64,000 nucleotides of DNA from Solibacillus merdavium (lineage in GTDB: Bacteria > Bacillota > Bacilli > Bacillales_A > Planococcaceae), in NCBI RefSeq assembly GCF_014836935.1, contig NZ_JACSPW010000004.1:62001-126000 (forward strand). The letters run 5' to 3'. The translations under genes were made by a program, and so were the position numbers. Numbering within the stretch: position 1 is the first letter of the stretch; each line of letters begins with the position of its first letter. This document shows, one piece after another, positions 10,215 to 20,152 of the stretch. The notes under the pieces were generated by a model. It made no database searches. It was not told where the DNA came from and saw only the letters and a program-made list of their open reading frames with translations.

Positions 10215-11249
10215 TTAAAGTGTATACCAATTGCCGCCAGCTGCTTTTTCTAAGCGGTTCATAATTGCAGTACCTACCCCGGATTTTGTTGTAGCCGTTG
10301 CTAAAATAATTGTAGCATCAGTTTTATCACAAGCGCGTAAAGCATCGTACAATGTCGCACTCATTTGTTCAAGATTATGTGCTTCACCAAAAGAAAAATA
10401 GTAATCTGCTTGTATATCTTTAAAGCTTTCTGGTGCCAATAGAGCAACTTTATGCTCGGATTTCAATTGCCCTAATGCATTTTCAATTGTTTCTTTATCT
10501 GCATCTATTAAATACACAGGTGCATTCGGTGCATAATGGGTATATTTCATCCCTGGTGCTTTTGGTGTCGACTCAATCTTTTGCTGTTCAATGCTTGGCT
10601 CAACTACCGGACCGATTACCGCTTCCAGCATTTCTTTTGTCACACCACCTGGTCGTAAAATAACAGGCGTATCTAACGTGACATCAAGGACGGTTGATTC
10701 TACACCGATTCCTGTCATCCCACCATCTAAAATACATGGGATGATGCCCTGCAAATCTTCGAATACATGATCAGCTTTTGTCGGACTTGGCTTCCCACTG
10801 CGGTTTGCACTTGGTGCCGCTAATGGTGCTTTTAAAGTTTGCAGCAGTTTGAGTGCCACCGGGTGGTTTGGCATACGGATTCCAACTGTATCTAATCCCG
10901 CTGTCACGCTCGGTGCCAATACATTTGGTTTTGCCTGCATGACAATTGTGAGTGGACCCGGCCAAAAAGCCTCCATGCATATTTTGGCAACTTCAGGAAT
11001 ATATGATGTATAGAGGGATATTTCTTCCGCTGTGCCAATATGTACAATAAGCGGATTATCGGAAGGACGACCTTTTGCATCAAATATTTTTTTCACTGCT
11101 TTTTCATCTGTTGCAACTGCACCCAACCCGTAAACTGTTTCTGTCGGAAACGCTACAACTTCTCCCTTTTCCAACAAATCCACAGCTTGTGTATAATTTT
11201 CTGAATTATCCACAAAATCATCCACAGGTAATTGTAAGGTTTGCATCAT
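10215..11249 (-). CDS. ywlC: Threonylcarbamoyl-AMP synthase (Sua5/YwlC type)
   Basis: 344 residues, the long two-domain form. A YrdC-like catalytic domain spans about 20-205 with KGRPSDNPL and SANRSGKPSPT. It is joined by a linker to a C-terminal Sua5 domain (about 235-344). The enzyme uses threonine, bicarbonate and ATP to make threonylcarbamoyl-AMP for the t6A37 modification of ANN-decoding tRNAs. Two ATG codons in tandem (11244-11249) follow an AAGGGGG site; either may start. It lies downstream of spoIIR, and a terminator follows. Confidence 0.95.
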   Translation of the reverse strand: MMQTLQLPVDDFVDNSENYTQAVDLLEKGEVVAFPTETVYGLGAVATDEKAVKKIFDAKGRPSDNPLIVHIGTAEEISLYTSYIPEVAKICMEAFWPGPLTIVMQAKPNVLAPSVTAGLDTVGIRMPNHPVALKLLQTLKAPLAAPSANRSGKPSPTKADHVFEDLQGIIPCILDGGMTGIGVESTVLDVTLDTPVILRPGGVTKEMLEAVIGPVVEPSIEQQKIESTPKAPGMKYTHYAPNAPVYLIDADKETIENALGQLKSEHKVALLAPESFKDIQADYYFSFGEAHNLEQMSATLYDALRACDKTDATIILATATTKSGVGTAIMNRLEKAAGGNWYTL

Positions 11250-11295
11250 TCCAACCCCCTTTCTATAAGGATTTCAAAATATTATCCACAATTTG

Positions 11296-11892
11296 TTAAT
11301 AACTAACAGCATCCTGTGTATATTCTCTTATTTTCTGTTGATTATTTTTTAATTTATTTTTTTTCCACCACTCAGAAATATAAAAGGTTGGTCGTTCCGT
11401 TTTCGTTGGTTCATTATTTTTGCAAAGCGTTGGAAACACTGCACAGAACCAATTTTCACCCCGCCCTTGTCCAATAACAAAATTAACAGAATAATATTTG
11501 TTTTGTGGATAAAATTGTCCCAAATACCATTTTGGAGGCATTAAGTTATCCCCAAAGTTATACGAAACTTTTAATTGTGGGTAATTTTTCTGAATTTCTT
11601 GATAAATCTTTTCCACACTGTGGATATCTTCCGAAAAATCTGATGTATCTTGCATATAAGCTTGTATTGTTTCTACGACCTCATACTTTACTAATTGATC
11701 AGCTTTTGTTGAACTATTTGCAATGACACGGATTTTTAGTTCCTCACCACTTAGCGCCTGCCCTTCTCGTAATTCCTCTACAAAGTCAGGTACGATACAG
11801 GCAGCACTATATATAAACAACACACTTATTAGTAATTTAGCAATTGCTAAAAAAAGATTGGATTCACTTTGAATATCGTAATCATGTAACAT
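11296..11892 (-). CDS. spoIIR: Stage II sporulation protein R
   Basis: 198 residues. An N-terminal hydrophobic segment (about 14-36) would export the protein from the forespore. The rest matches SpoIIR: LKIRVIANSSTKADQLVKYEVV, then ICs around YNFGDNLMPPKWYLGQFYPQ and VIGQGRGENWFCAVFPTLC. It signals across the septum to trigger SpoIIGA cleavage of pro-sigma-E in the mother cell. The start MLHDYD is chosen for GGGGG 7 nt upstream. In B. subtilis it is sigma-F dependent; I did not find a convincing sigma-F promoter by eye. Confidence 0.93.
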   Translation of the reverse strand: MLHDYDIQSESNLFLAIAKLLISVLFIYSAACIVPDFVEELREGQALSGEELKIRVIANSSTKADQLVKYEVVETIQAYMQDTSDFSEDIHSVEKIYQEIQKNYPQLKVSYNFGDNLMPPKWYLGQFYPQNKYYSVNFVIGQGRGENWFCAVFPTLCKNNEPTKTERPTFYISEWWKKNKLKNNQQKIREYTQDAVSY

Positions 11893-11936
11893 TTTCATTC
11901 CCCCTTGCAAACCATTGTTAACAAGGAATCTAGTTT

Positions 11937-12800
11937 TTAATCACTAATCTCACAAAAAATTATTCGATCTTTTTTATTTATATCTTTAACTACTGTTACA
12001 CATGCTTTCGGGAAGCTTTTTTTGAAAAATTCTGCTACAGCTTCTCCCTGTGTATAGCCAATTTCAAGTCCGATTAAGGCAGGTGTATTCATAATTGCCG
12101 GTAAATTTTCTGCTAGTTTACGATAAAGCAACAGCCCATTTTCCTCTGCAAATAACGCACTATGCGGTTCATGTGCAACGACAACATCGGACATGTCCTT
12201 CATCTCATCAAAAGCGATATACGGGGGATTGGATAATACGATATCCCACTTTTCATTGGTAATCGGTGCTGTTAGATCGCCCTGCTTAAATGTAATTTGC
12301 GCGTGAAGTTGCGCTGCATTTTTCTTTGCTGTTTCCAATGCGGACTCCGAAATATCCGTCGCTGTTACATCAAGATTTGGGCATTCTTTTTTCATCGTAA
12401 TAGCGATTGCTCCACTACCTGTTCCGATATCGGCAAATTTAAGTTCTTTTTTTTCACCAAATAGCTTTTGCATCCGCTCTATTGTACCCACAATCAACTC
12501 TTCTGTTTCAGGGCGTGGAATTAAAACGGACTCATCCACATTGTAAGTACGACCATAAAATTCTTCTACACCTGTAATGTATTGTATAGGCCGTCCTTTA
12601 ATATGCTCCTGTAAATAAGCGTCAAATTGCTGTTGGTGTTCTATCAATAGGGGATCATGCATTTTCATCATCAACCCTGAATAATTTGTCTGTAAAATAT
12701 GCTGCAAGAGTAATCTTGCGGCATTGCCTTCGCGACCATTTTCCTCTAAAAAAGAAGAAGCCCCATTCAGGGCCTCAAAAATTGTTTTATGCATCTTCAT
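11937..12800 (-). CDS. prmC: Peptide chain release factor N5-glutamine methyltransferase
   Basis: 287 residues. An N-terminal helical substrate-binding domain is followed by a SAM-binding Rossmann domain with [12 protein letters not shown] and the catalytic SNPPYI motif. It methylates the Gln of the GGQ loop in RF1 and RF2. The start ATG at 12798-12800 overlaps the last codons of prfA (stop 12787-12789) with no clear ribosome site of its own, so translation is probably coupled to its substrate's gene. A second ATG lies two codons in. Confidence 0.95.
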   Translation of the reverse strand: MKMHKTIFEALNGASSFLEENGREGNAARLLLQHILQTNYSGLMMKMHDPLLIEHQQQFDAYLQEHIKGRPIQYITGVEEFYGRTYNVDESVLIPRPETEELIVGTIERMQKLFGEKKELKFADIGTGSGAIAITMKKECPNLDVTATDISESALETAKKNAAQLHAQITFKQGDLTAPITNEKWDIVLSNPPYIAFDEMKDMSDVVVAHEPHSALFAEENGLLLYRKLAENLPAIMNTPALIGLEIGYTQGEAVAEFFKKSFPKACVTVVKDINKKDRIIFCEISD

Positions 12801-13863
12801 TCAAGTTCGATAAGCGTGTTGCTTGCTCATCTAAAATGAGTGCATCGATAATTTCATCCAGCTTACCTTCAACAATTTGATCAAGTTTTTGAATCGTTAA
12901 GCCAATTCTGTGATCTGTTACTCGGTTTTGTGGATAGTTGTAAGTACGAATACGCTCAGAACGGTCGCCTGTTCCTACTGCTGTCTTACGTGTTGCATCG
13001 ATTTCTGCCTGTGCTTCTTGACGGTGTTTATCTGCTACACGGGCTACTAAAATTTTCATCGCTTTTTCACGGTTTTTAATTTGTGAACGCTCATCCTGCA
13101 TCGAAACGACAACCCCAGTTGGTAAGTGGGTCATACGGACAGCGGACATCGTTGTATTTACTGATTGACCACCAGCACCTGATGAAGCGAATGTATCAAC
13201 ACGGATATCTTTTTCATGAATTTCCACATCTTCTACATGCACTTCCGGTAAACATGCTACCGTTGCAGTTGATGTATGAATACGGCCTTGTGATTCTGTC
13301 GCCGGTACACGCTGAACACGGTGTGCGCCGTTTTCATATTTGAATTTCGAATACGCACCTTGACCATTAATCATCAAGATTACCTCTTTATAGCCGCCTG
13401 CCGGATTTGGTGTAGCTTCCATTACATCCACTTTCCAACCTTGCGTTTCTGCATAACGTGTATACATACGGAACAGGTCACCTGCAAAAATATTGGCCTC
13501 GTCACCGCCTGCAGCACCGCGTATTTCCATAATTACGTTTTTCGAATCGTTCGGGTCTTTCGGAATTAATAAAATACGTAGACGTTCTTCTAAATCCGGA
13601 ACTTGTTTATTTAAGTCATTAAACTCTTCCTTCATCATTTCAAGCATTTCAGCATCTTTTTCCATTTCAATTAACTCACGTGTATCCGCCAGTTGCTCTT
13701 TTACCGATTTGTATTCACGGTATACTTCCACCATTTCCTGAATATCGGATTGCTCTTTTGAATACTCACGTAATTTGTTCGAATCACTTACGATTTCCGG
13801 GTCACTCAGTAATTCATTTAATCTTTCATATCGGTCCTCAACCGCCTGTAAACGATCAAACAT
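12787..13863 (-). CDS. prfA: Peptide chain release factor 1
   Basis: 358 residues. It terminates translation at UAA and UAG. The codon-recognition tripeptide PAT is at 187-189, within [14 protein letters not shown], and the catalytic GGQ at 231-233. A long N-terminal coiled-coil region spans about 1-100. AGAGGTG precedes the ATG. Two short ORFs with ribosome-site-like sequences lie in the 200-nt leader (see the entry at 13946). It is operonic with prmC. Confidence 0.97.
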   Translation of the reverse strand: MFDRLQAVEDRYERLNELLSDPEIVSDSNKLREYSKEQSDIQEMVEVYREYKSVKEQLADTRELIEMEKDAEMLEMMKEEFNDLNKQVPDLEERLRILLIPKDPNDSKNVIMEIRGAAGGDEANIFAGDLFRMYTRYAETQGWKVDVMEATPNPAGGYKEVILMINGQGAYSKFKYENGAHRVQRVPATESQGRIHTSTATVACLPEVHVEDVEIHEKDIRVDTFASSGAGGQSVNTTMSAVRMTHLPTGVVVSMQDERSQIKNREKAMKILVARVADKHRQEAQAEIDATRKTAVGTGDRSERIRTYNYPQNRVTDHRIGLTIQKLDQIVEGKLDEIIDALILDEQATRLSNLNEDA

Positions 13864-13945
13864 TTGTATTTCACCTCTAAAATTTATTTTTAAATTATTT
13901 TATATCAGCTCGTCATTTCCCGAGTCATGTTAAAATGCACCTTTA

Positions 13946-13999
13946 CTAGTATAAAGAAATTTCACGGTTGTTGCTACCTCTACGGCGAACTTTATTCAT
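13946..13999 (-). CDS. Candidate leader peptide upstream of prfA (17 residues)
   Basis: ATG at 13997-13999 follows AAAGGTG by 7 nt and reads 17 codons of a basic peptide (MNKVRRRGSNNREISLY), ending in TAG. A second mini-ORF (MTREMTS, TGA stop) begins 17 nt later and is also preceded by AAAGGTG. Both lie between tdk and prfA. UAG is decoded only by RF1, the product of the next gene, so a sensing role is possible, but nothing here proves translation. Confidence 0.3.
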   Translation of the reverse strand: MNKVRRRGSNNREISLY

Positions 14000-14069
14000 A
14001 ACTTTACACCTTTCCATAAATACATTTAGGTTTCCAATTTTCTTTGTAATCTATACTTTATGCATGAAG

Positions 14070-14642
14070 TTATAAAGGTGGGTTTGAATGGCATTTGCGA
14101 CAAACGGGATAATAACTATCATTACCCCCAATTTGTATTTGATCACCTGTACGAACCGGTTTTTTGCTTTCATCTACTCTTAAATTCATCGTCGCCTTTT
14201 TATGGCAGAACCAGCAGATTGTTTTCATTTCCTCAATTTTATCAGCATAAATCGTCATATAACGGCTACCTTCAAACAGTTCATTTTGGAAATCATTTTT
14301 CAAACCGAAGCCCATAACAGGTATATTCAACTCATCGACAATTTGAGTCAATTGAAGGACATGCTCTTTTGATAAAAATTGGACTTCATCAACGAGTACA
14401 CAATATAATTTCCCTTCATGATTTTTGACGATCTCATAAATATTTGTATCATTAAAAACGGCGATTGCCGGGCGCTTTAAACCAATTCGACTTGAGACCA
14501 TCCCTACTTCATCACGTGTATCAATACCTGATGTAAATATAAGAACCGATTTATTTTGTTCTTCATAATTGTGGGCAACTTTTAAAATTTCAATCGATTT
14601 ACCGCTGTTCATTGCACCATGTTTATAAAATAATTGAGCCAT
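14070..14642 (-). CDS. tdk: Thymidine kinase
   Basis: 190 residues, type II thymidine kinase that phosphorylates thymidine with ATP in nucleotide salvage. The P-loop is GAMNSGKS near residue 10. The Walker B-like VLVDEVQFL follows. The structural zinc site is formed by CWFCHKKA and CRKCH. The start MAQLFYKHG is preferred over an upstream in-frame ATG because GAGG lies 7 nt before it. A strong hairpin (14677-14704) lies immediately upstream and may control expression. Confidence 0.96.
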   Translation of the reverse strand: MAQLFYKHGAMNSGKSIEILKVAHNYEEQNKSVLIFTSGIDTRDEVGMVSSRIGLKRPAIAVFNDTNIYEIVKNHEGKLYCVLVDEVQFLSKEHVLQLTQIVDELNIPVMGFGLKNDFQNELFEGSRYMTIYADKIEEMKTICWFCHKKATMNLRVDESKKPVRTGDQIQIGGNDSYYPVCRKCHSNPPL

Positions 14643-14676
14643 TTTAATTCCTCGTTTCTCCACGTAATTACAGACA

Positions 14677-14704
14677 AAAACCTTGAGTGCCTACTCAAGG
14701 TTTT
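14677..14704. terminator. Perfect 12-bp hairpin just upstream of tdk
   Basis: AAAACCTTGAGT (14677-14688), loop GCCT, ACTCAAGGTTTT (14693-14704). On the minus strand it ends in TTTTTG, so it can terminate transcription only about 30 nt before the tdk ribosome site. Either tdk starts within that gap or this is an attenuator; a weak promoter pair (TAGACG-17-TAAGAT) lies upstream of it on the minus strand. Confidence 0.7.
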
Positions 14705-14808
14705 ACTTTTTATTATTCTTCTTTTATCTTAGCTATTTTTTCATGATTCGTCTATTGTAAAAGATGTTGTACTTATTATTTATCTTTAAGAAAACTTGTG
14801 TGAAAAAT

Positions 14809-14982
14809 TTCTAATATAATCAAATTTCCTTCTAATATAATTTTATATTTTCTAATAAACCTCGGATTTTCTAATAAAATATGTACATCTTCTAATATAA
14901 GATCTCCGTTTTCGAATATACTATTCAGACCTGCTAATAACCTTAAAAGTTTTCTAATAACTACACAATATGTTCTAATAAA
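14809..14982. repeat. 21-bp-period array, nine copies of TTCTAATAWA with variable spacers
   Basis: The 10-bp core begins at 14809, 14830, 14850, 14869, 14890, 14911 (TTCGAATATA), 14932 (TGCTAATAAC), 14952 and 14973. Steps are 21, 20, 19, 21, 21, 21, 20 and 21. Spacers share no sequence. The array lies in a non-coding gap downstream of the rpmE terminator and upstream of the tdk hairpin. On the minus strand, the direction of rpmE, the core reads TWTATTAGAA. The arrangement is not CRISPR-like (core too short) and not a simple tandem duplication, because spacers differ. Function unknown. Confidence 0.85.
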
Positions 14983-15010
14983 ATTATTTTACTCATTATA
15001 AAAATCAAAA

Positions 15011-15040
15011 AACCCATCTCCAACAACGTGGAAATGGGTT
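15011..15040 (-). terminator. Intrinsic terminator of rpmE
   Basis: AACCCAT (15011-15017) and ATGGGTT (15034-15040), extended inward by TCCA/TGGA. TTTTTTGATTTT follows on the minus strand. Confidence 0.9.
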
Positions 15041-15046
15041 AAGGTA

Positions 15047-15247
15047 TTATTTCATACCATATTTTTTGTTGAACTTATCAACACGTCCGTCAGCAGAAGC
15101 GAACTTTTGACGACCTGTGTAGAATGGGTGACATTCGTTACAGAACTCGATTGAGATCTTTTCTTTAACTGAACCTGTTTCAAAAGAATTACCACAAGAG
15201 CAAGTTACTGTTGCTACTTTGTAATCTGGGTGGATACCTTGTTTCAT
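15047..15247 (-). CDS. rpmE: 50S ribosomal protein L31 (zinc-binding form)
   Basis: 66 residues. Cysteines in VTCSCGNSF and [15 protein letters not shown] form the zinc site of the C+ paralogue, as opposed to the zinc-independent YtiA type used in zinc starvation. L31 bridges the ribosomal subunits at the central protuberance. It has its own promoter, a structured leader and a terminator, so it is monocistronic between rho and tdk. Confidence 0.97.
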   Translation of the reverse strand: MKQGIHPDYKVATVTCSCGNSFETGSVKEKISIEFCNECHPFYTGRQKFASADGRVDKFNKKYGMK

Positions 15248-15375
15248 ATTCGTTTTCTCCTCTCGCCCTGAACCATCCGGAACAGAGTATTTTCGAACTG
15301 CACCTTACATAGCCCGAATATGTCACTACATACGTAATGTGTTGAGGTCAGCTATATATGTGCACGTTTCATACC
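15248..15375 (-). ncRNA. Structured rpmE leader (candidate L31 autoregulatory leader)
   Basis: About 128 nt lie between the predicted start site and rpmE. GCAC at 15360-15363 on the minus strand can pair with GGUGC near 15300-15304. An adjacent 7-bp stem (AUAUAGC with GCUAUGU, one G-U) encloses a further small hairpin. L31 leaders are a described class of ribosomal-protein leader RNAs, including a Firmicutes form. I have not checked this one against a covariance model. Confidence 0.45.
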
Positions 15376-15381
15376 TAATGA

Positions 15382-15410
15382 ATTATAGCAACAATTAAAA
15401 TAGGTTGCAA
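15382..15410 (-). promoter_or_regulatory. Promoter of rpmE
   Basis: -10 TATAAT (complement of 15382-15387) is preceded by TGC (extended -10), with a 17-bp spacer to -35 TTGCAA (15405-15410). Confidence 0.75.
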
Positions 15411-15432
15411 CTATTTTTTACTAAGTAAACGA

Positions 15433-16716
15433 TTATAATAACCCTTTACCGTTCGTTGCCTTTTTCATATCTGTATCTAGCTTTTCGAAAAATTCTTCGT
15501 TTGATTTCGTAGTGCGTATTTTACGTAAAAACTTCTCGCCGAAATCATGGGAATCACTAAATGTTTTACGGATTGCCCATAACTTATCCAACTGATCTTT
15601 TGGAATAAGAAGCTCTTCTTTACGCGTACCCGAACGGCGGATATCCAATGCAGGGAATATACGGCGCTCTGCCAAGCTACGGTCTAAGTGTAATTCCAAG
15701 TTACCCGTTCCTTTAAACTCCTCGTAAATCACTTCATCCATACGGCTACCTGTTTCGACAAGAGCAGTCGCCAAAATTGTTAAACTACCACCCTCTTCGA
15801 TATTACGAGCCGAACCGAAGAAACGTTTTGGACGATGGAATGCAGCTGGGTCAATACCCCCTGAAAGTGTACGGCCACTTGGCGGAATGACTAAGTTGTA
15901 AGCACGTGCTAAACGCGTAATTGAATCCATTAAAATAATTACATCTCGCTTATGTTCTACTAAACGTCGTGCACGTTCCAGTACAATTTCCGCTACTTTT
16001 ATATGGTTTTCCGGCACTTCATCAAAAGTGGATGAAACAACATCTGCATTTACTGAGCGCTCGATATCCGTTACTTCCTCTGGACGCTCATCAATTAATA
16101 ATACGATAAGTTCCGCTTCCGGATGATTTGTCGTAATGGCATTGGCAATTTCCTTTAATAAAGAAGTTTTACCTGCTTTTGGCGGTGCTACAATTAATCC
16201 ACGTTGACCAAATCCAACAGGAGCTACTAAATCCATAATTCGTGTTGAAAGTTTTGCAGGTACTGTTTCCAATTTAATATGACGGTCCGGATAAAGCGGC
16301 GTTAATGCAGGGAAATGCACTCGCTCTTTGGCTACTTCTGGATCTTCGCCATTTACTGCATCAACTTGCAATAATCCATAATAGCGTTCATTTTCTTTTG
16401 GCGGACGAACCTTTCCTGATACTTTATCTCCATTTCGCAAATCAAAACGACGAATTTGCGACGCTGAAATATAAATGTCCTCTTTCGAAGGGGAATAGTT
16501 AATCGGGCGTAAAAATCCGAAGCCATCCGTAGGAATGATTTCTAAAACACCTTCCATGAAAAAGAAGCCTTCCTGTTCAGAGCGTGATTTTAAAATTGCA
16601 AAAATAAGTTCCTTTTTATTTAGCTTACTAGCATTCATTACTTTAAATTGCTTCGCTAAAGCATATAATTCTTTTAATGTCATGCTTTCTAATTGAGCAA
16701 TGGTTAATGCTGTCAT
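15433..16716 (-). CDS. rho: Transcription termination factor Rho
   Basis: 427 residues from the ATG at 16714-16716, which has GGAG 7 nt upstream and yields the normal Rho N-terminus [21 protein letters not shown]. The longer open frame has no homology. An N-terminal helical domain and cold-shock-like RNA-binding domain (GFGFLRP) precede the hexameric ATPase core with Walker [12 protein letters not shown] and Walker [17 protein letters not shown]. It terminates non-coding and antisense transcription. It lies between glpX and rpmE as in B. subtilis. Confidence 0.97.
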   Translation of the reverse strand: MTALTIAQLESMTLKELYALAKQFKVMNASKLNKKELIFAILKSRSEQEGFFFMEGVLEIIPTDGFGFLRPINYSPSKEDIYISASQIRRFDLRNGDKVSGKVRPPKENERYYGLLQVDAVNGEDPEVAKERVHFPALTPLYPDRHIKLETVPAKLSTRIMDLVAPVGFGQRGLIVAPPKAGKTSLLKEIANAITTNHPEAELIVLLIDERPEEVTDIERSVNADVVSSTFDEVPENHIKVAEIVLERARRLVEHKRDVIILMDSITRLARAYNLVIPPSGRTLSGGIDPAAFHRPKRFFGSARNIEEGGSLTILATALVETGSRMDEVIYEEFKGTGNLELHLDRSLAERRIFPALDIRRSGTRKEELLIPKDQLDKLWAIRKTFSDSHDFGEKFLRKIRTTKSNEEFFEKLDTDMKKATNGKGLL

Positions 16717-16812
16717 AGGTTTTCTCCAGTCTATTAATAATTTAAATTTTTGGGCTTTTACATGTAGAAAATTTAGGAATGTGCGTTGGAAGAAGATTAA
16801 TTTATTTGAAAG

Positions 16813-16836
16813 ATGCCCGGCTATTATACCGGGCAT
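16813..16836. terminator. 8-bp perfect hairpin between glpX and rho
   Basis: ATGCCCGG (16813-16820), loop 8 nt, CCGGGCAT (16829-16836). The tail on the minus strand is only CTTTC, so termination after glpX would be weak. It may instead be part of the rho leader. Confidence 0.45.
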
Positions 16837-16903
16837 TTATTATATAATATCGTAAATTAAATGAAAATGGGCATTTTCTATGTTAATTACAATATATGAG
16901 AAG

Positions 16904-17869
16904 TTAGAGTTGACCGTACTTTGGCTTTTTGTCAATGCTGTGGCGCCCTTCGATAAAGCGTACTGTACCAGTTTTTGCGCGCATAACAACCGAATGTGTC
17001 AGTGCATAGGAACCTTTATATTGAACACCACGTAAAAGTTCTGAGTCAGTAACAGCTGTTGCTGCAAAAATTGCATCGTCGCCCTTAACTAAATCTTCCA
17101 TCATTAACACTTTATCTACGTCGATCCCCATCTTTTTGCAACGTTCCAGCTGTTCTTCATCTTCCGGAACTAGTTTAGCTTGGAAATCGCCACCTAAACA
17201 TTTTAAAGCTACAGCTGCGATAACACCTTCTGGAGCGCCACCCATACCAAACATAATGTCGATACCTGTTTCGTCAAAAGCTGTATTAATCGCAGCGGCT
17301 ACATCGCCATCTTGGATAAATTTAATACGAGCACCTGTTTCACGGATTTCATCAACAATATGCTGATGACGAGGACGATCTAAAAGAGTTGCTACGACAT
17401 CAGAAACATCTTTATTTTTTGCCTTCGCTACTTGCAGTAGGTTATAAGTAACAGATGCGTTAATATCAACTTTACCTGCTGCTTCTGGACCTACTGCAAT
17501 TTTATCCATATACATATCCGGTGCGTTTAAAAGGTTCCCACGGTCTGCAATAGCCAGTACAGTCATCGCGCCATTTGTTCCTTTTGCTACGATATTCGTA
17601 CCTTCTAATGGATCCACTGCGATATCAACTTCAGGTCCGCCATTTCGAAGCCCTAATTCTTCACCGATATAAAGCATCGGTGCCTCATCCATTTCTCCTT
17701 CGCCAATTACAACTGTCGCATGCATTGGGATTGTATCAAACATAACACGCATCGCTGTTGTTGCTGCGTCATCTGCTTCATTTTTAAGTCCGCGTCCCAT
17801 CCATTTCGCTGATGCAATCGCTGCTGCTTCTGTTACACGTACTACTTCCATTGATAAACTACGTTCCAT
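16904..17869 (-). CDS. glpX: Fructose-1,6-bisphosphatase class II (GlpX)
   Basis: 321 residues. It hydrolyses fructose 1,6-bisphosphate for gluconeogenesis. Family markers are ASAKWMGRG near residue 17, [13 protein letters not shown] near 56, the metal-binding DPLEGTN near 86 and [12 protein letters not shown] near 208. GGAGG lies 10 nt before the ATG. B. subtilis YwjI occupies the same site. With fbaA, transaldolase and rpiB in the same stretch it forms part of a central carbon neighbourhood. Confidence 0.95.
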   Translation of the reverse strand: MERSLSMEVVRVTEAAAIASAKWMGRGLKNEADDAATTAMRVMFDTIPMHATVVIGEGEMDEAPMLYIGEELGLRNGGPEVDIAVDPLEGTNIVAKGTNGAMTVLAIADRGNLLNAPDMYMDKIAVGPEAAGKVDINASVTYNLLQVAKAKNKDVSDVVATLLDRPRHQHIVDEIRETGARIKFIQDGDVAAAINTAFDETGIDIMFGMGGAPEGVIAAVALKCLGGDFQAKLVPEDEEQLERCKKMGIDVDKVLMMEDLVKGDDAIFAATAVTDSELLRGVQYKGSYALTHSVVMRAKTGTVRFIEGRHSIDKKPKYGQL

Positions 17870-18021
17870 TTTGTGTTTGCCTCCTGTAATCGGGTAAAGC
17901 CGATTTTAACAGCATTAAAAACCGCTGTTTTGTAATTGTATAATTTACTTACTATTTTTTTCGAATTTAATTTTAACATATTTTAAAGGTGCGCTAATTT
18001 GCTCATCAATTATGGCAAATT

Positions 18022-19299
18022 TTATGCTTTATTATTCGTATTAATGACAGATGACTCTTTTCGGATATTTGCACCTAATGCACATAACTTTTCAATTAAT
18101 GAACTATACCCACGCTCTATATGATGAATATCATGAATTTCTGTCTCGCCTTTTGCAATTAAACCGGCTAAAACCAATGCTGCACCTGCACGCAGGTCTG
18201 TTGCTGTTACTGCCGATCCTTCTAAAGAAACAGGTCCTTGTATAATTGCCGTATTTCCTTCTACTCGTGCTTTTGCACTCATGCGACGTAATTCATCAAT
18301 ATGTTTGAAGCGTGCAGAATAAATTGTGTCCGTTATCATTGAAGTACCTTCTGCCTGAGTCATTAATACAGATAATGGTTGCTGTACATCGGTTGGAAAT
18401 CCTGGATATACAAGTGTTTTAACATCAACTGCTTGTAGGTTCGTTTGCTTTGGAATGTACATGCTTTCTTCGTTTTCTTCTACAATTACGCCCATTTCAC
18501 GAAGCTTCGCTGTCACTGCCTCTAAATGCAGGGGAATAACATTATCTATTACTACACCATCACCAATTGCCGCTGCCATTATCATAAATGTTGCAGCTTC
18601 AATTCGATCTGGAATAATCGTATGTTTTGTTCCTTTTAGCTCATCGACGCCTTCAATACGTATAACACTCGTTCCAGCACCTTTAATATTGGCACCCATA
18701 TTAGTTAAAAGTGTCGCAACATCAATAATTTCAGGCTCTTTAGCAGCGTTTTCAATAGTAGTTTTACCTTTTGCCCGCACTGCAGCCAGCATAATATTAA
18801 TTGTCGCCCCTACACTAGCCACGTCTAAATAAATTTTTGCACCGATCAATTCATCCGCACGCAAATAAATTGCACCGTGCTCATTCGTCACTTTTGCGCC
18901 TAACGCTTCAAATCCCTTAATATGCTGATCAATTGGACGTGGGCCTAAAAAACAGCCTCCTGGCAAACCAATAACAGCTTGCTTAAAACGTCCTAACATT
19001 GCACCCATCATATAGTAGGATGCCCGTAATTTTTTTACATTGCCATTAGGAAGTGGCATTGCTACCATTTTTGAAGGATCGATTGTCATCTTTCCATCTT
19101 CAAACGTTACTTCGCCACCGATTTCTTCCAACAGTGCTTTTAATGTCCACGCATCCGAAATCTCTGGAATTCCTCCAATTGTAACGGAAGAATCCGCCAA
19201 AATTGATGCAGGAATTAAAGCAACTGCACTATTTTTTGCACCACTAACAGTAATTTTCCCTTTTAGTCGACGTCCGCCTTGAATTTTAAATACATCCAT
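18022..19299 (-). CDS. murA: UDP-N-acetylglucosamine 1-carboxyvinyltransferase
   Basis: 425 residues from the ATG at 19297-19299 (GGGAG 8 nt upstream). It transfers enolpyruvate from PEP to UDP-GlcNAc, the first committed step of peptidoglycan synthesis. K22 in SGAKNS and the fosfomycin-target Cys116 in [13 protein letters not shown] are intact. By position beside glpX and the transaldolase it corresponds to the second Firmicute paralogue (MurAB/MurZ of B. subtilis), not the one beside atpC. Confidence 0.95.
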   Translation of the reverse strand: MDVFKIQGGRRLKGKITVSGAKNSAVALIPASILADSSVTIGGIPEISDAWTLKALLEEIGGEVTFEDGKMTIDPSKMVAMPLPNGNVKKLRASYYMMGAMLGRFKQAVIGLPGGCFLGPRPIDQHIKGFEALGAKVTNEHGAIYLRADELIGAKIYLDVASVGATINIMLAAVRAKGKTTIENAAKEPEIIDVATLLTNMGANIKGAGTSVIRIEGVDELKGTKHTIIPDRIEAATFMIMAAAIGDGVVIDNVIPLHLEAVTAKLREMGVIVEENEESMYIPKQTNLQAVDVKTLVYPGFPTDVQQPLSVLMTQAEGTSMITDTIYSARFKHIDELRRMSAKARVEGNTAIIQGPVSLEGSAVTATDLRAGAALVLAGLIAKGETEIHDIHHIERGYSSLIEKLCALGANIRKESSVINTNNKA

Positions 19300-19363
19300 T
19301 TTGTGTTCTCCCTTATAATTGGACAAATTTCACAATGAACCAGATTGCTGTGAAGTATTCTTA

Positions 19364-20014
19364 TTATTTCCCTTCACGCTTTGCCCAATCCGCTAAAAAT
19401 CCTTCAATTCCTTTGGCTGTTAATGGATGGTTAAACAGTTGCTGTAAAACTTTGTATGGTGTCGTTGCAATATGGGCACCTGCCAATGCAGCTTGCGTAA
19501 TATGTTGTGGATGACGAATAGAAGCAGCAATTATTTCAGTATCAATCTCATGGATTGCAAACATTTCAGCAATTTCACGAATTAATTCAACACCGTCTTG
19601 ACCAATATCATCTAAGCGTCCTAAAAATGGAGATACATATGATGCGCCAGCACGAGCGGCCATTAATGCTTGGTTTGCAGAGAAAATTAATGTCACATTT
19701 GTTTTAATCCCTTTTTCAGAGAAGTGTTTACATGCTTTTAAACCGTCTGGAGTCATCGGCAGTTTTACAGTGATATTTGGATGAATCGCTGCTAATTCTT
19801 CCCCTTCACGAATCATTCCTTCAGCGTCTAAAGAGATAACCTCACCAGACACCGATCCGTTTACTAATTCCGCGATTTCACGTAAGCGATCGTGGAAATT
19901 TACACCTGATTCTTTTGCTACTAATGATGGGTTCGTTGTTACACCTGAAAGAATCCCCCAAGAGTATGCTTCTTTAATCTCGTCAAAGTTTGCTGTATCA
20001 ATAAAAAATTTCAT
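19364..20014 (-). CDS. tal: Transaldolase (fructose-6-phosphate aldolase family)
   Basis: 216 residues, the short transaldolase subfamily (YwjH of B. subtilis, 212). [16 protein letters not shown] at the start, [12 protein letters not shown], and the Schiff-base lysine in ITVKLPMT identify the TIM-barrel enzyme. It transfers dihydroxyacetone units in the non-oxidative pentose phosphate pathway. Whether it is transaldolase or F6P aldolase cannot be decided from the sequence alone; context with rpiB and fbaA favours transaldolase. Confidence 0.93.
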   Translation of the reverse strand: MKFFIDTANFDEIKEAYSWGILSGVTTNPSLVAKESGVNFHDRLREIAELVNGSVSGEVISLDAEGMIREGEELAAIHPNITVKLPMTPDGLKACKHFSEKGIKTNVTLIFSANQALMAARAGASYVSPFLGRLDDIGQDGVELIREIAEMFAIHEIDTEIIAASIRHPQHITQAALAGAHIATTPYKVLQQLFNHPLTAKGIEGFLADWAKREGK

Positions 20015-20050
20015 TATATGTCCTCCGATTTATGTGTACTTAGAAAAACA

Positions 20051-20076
20051 CATCCCGCCCAATTGTGAACGAGATG
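20051..20076 (-). terminator. Intrinsic terminator after fbaA
   Basis: RNA stem CAUCUCG/CGGGAUG with one G-U pair (complement of 20051-20076), followed by TGTTTTTC on the minus strand. Confidence 0.65.
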
Positions 20077-20152
20077 CTTGAAGTTGAAAACAAGTGTTCA
20101 CAAAGAAAAGTGCGCTACTATTGCCCATTTCTTTTGTGGAATCATTTATTTG

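Noticed and set aside
10771-10980. Alternative-frame minus-strand ORF inside ywlC
   Set aside because: Lies entirely inside the threonylcarbamoyl-AMP synthase gene and has no ribosome site or recognisable motif.
14809-14982. CRISPR array
   Set aside because: Cores are 10 bp and non-palindromic, spacers about 11 bp, and no cas genes exist in the window.
17900-17935. Terminator between murA and glpX (AACAGC/GCTGTT hairpin)
   Set aside because: No U-run follows in the direction of murA transcription; the T-rich part lies on the other strand with no gene needing it.
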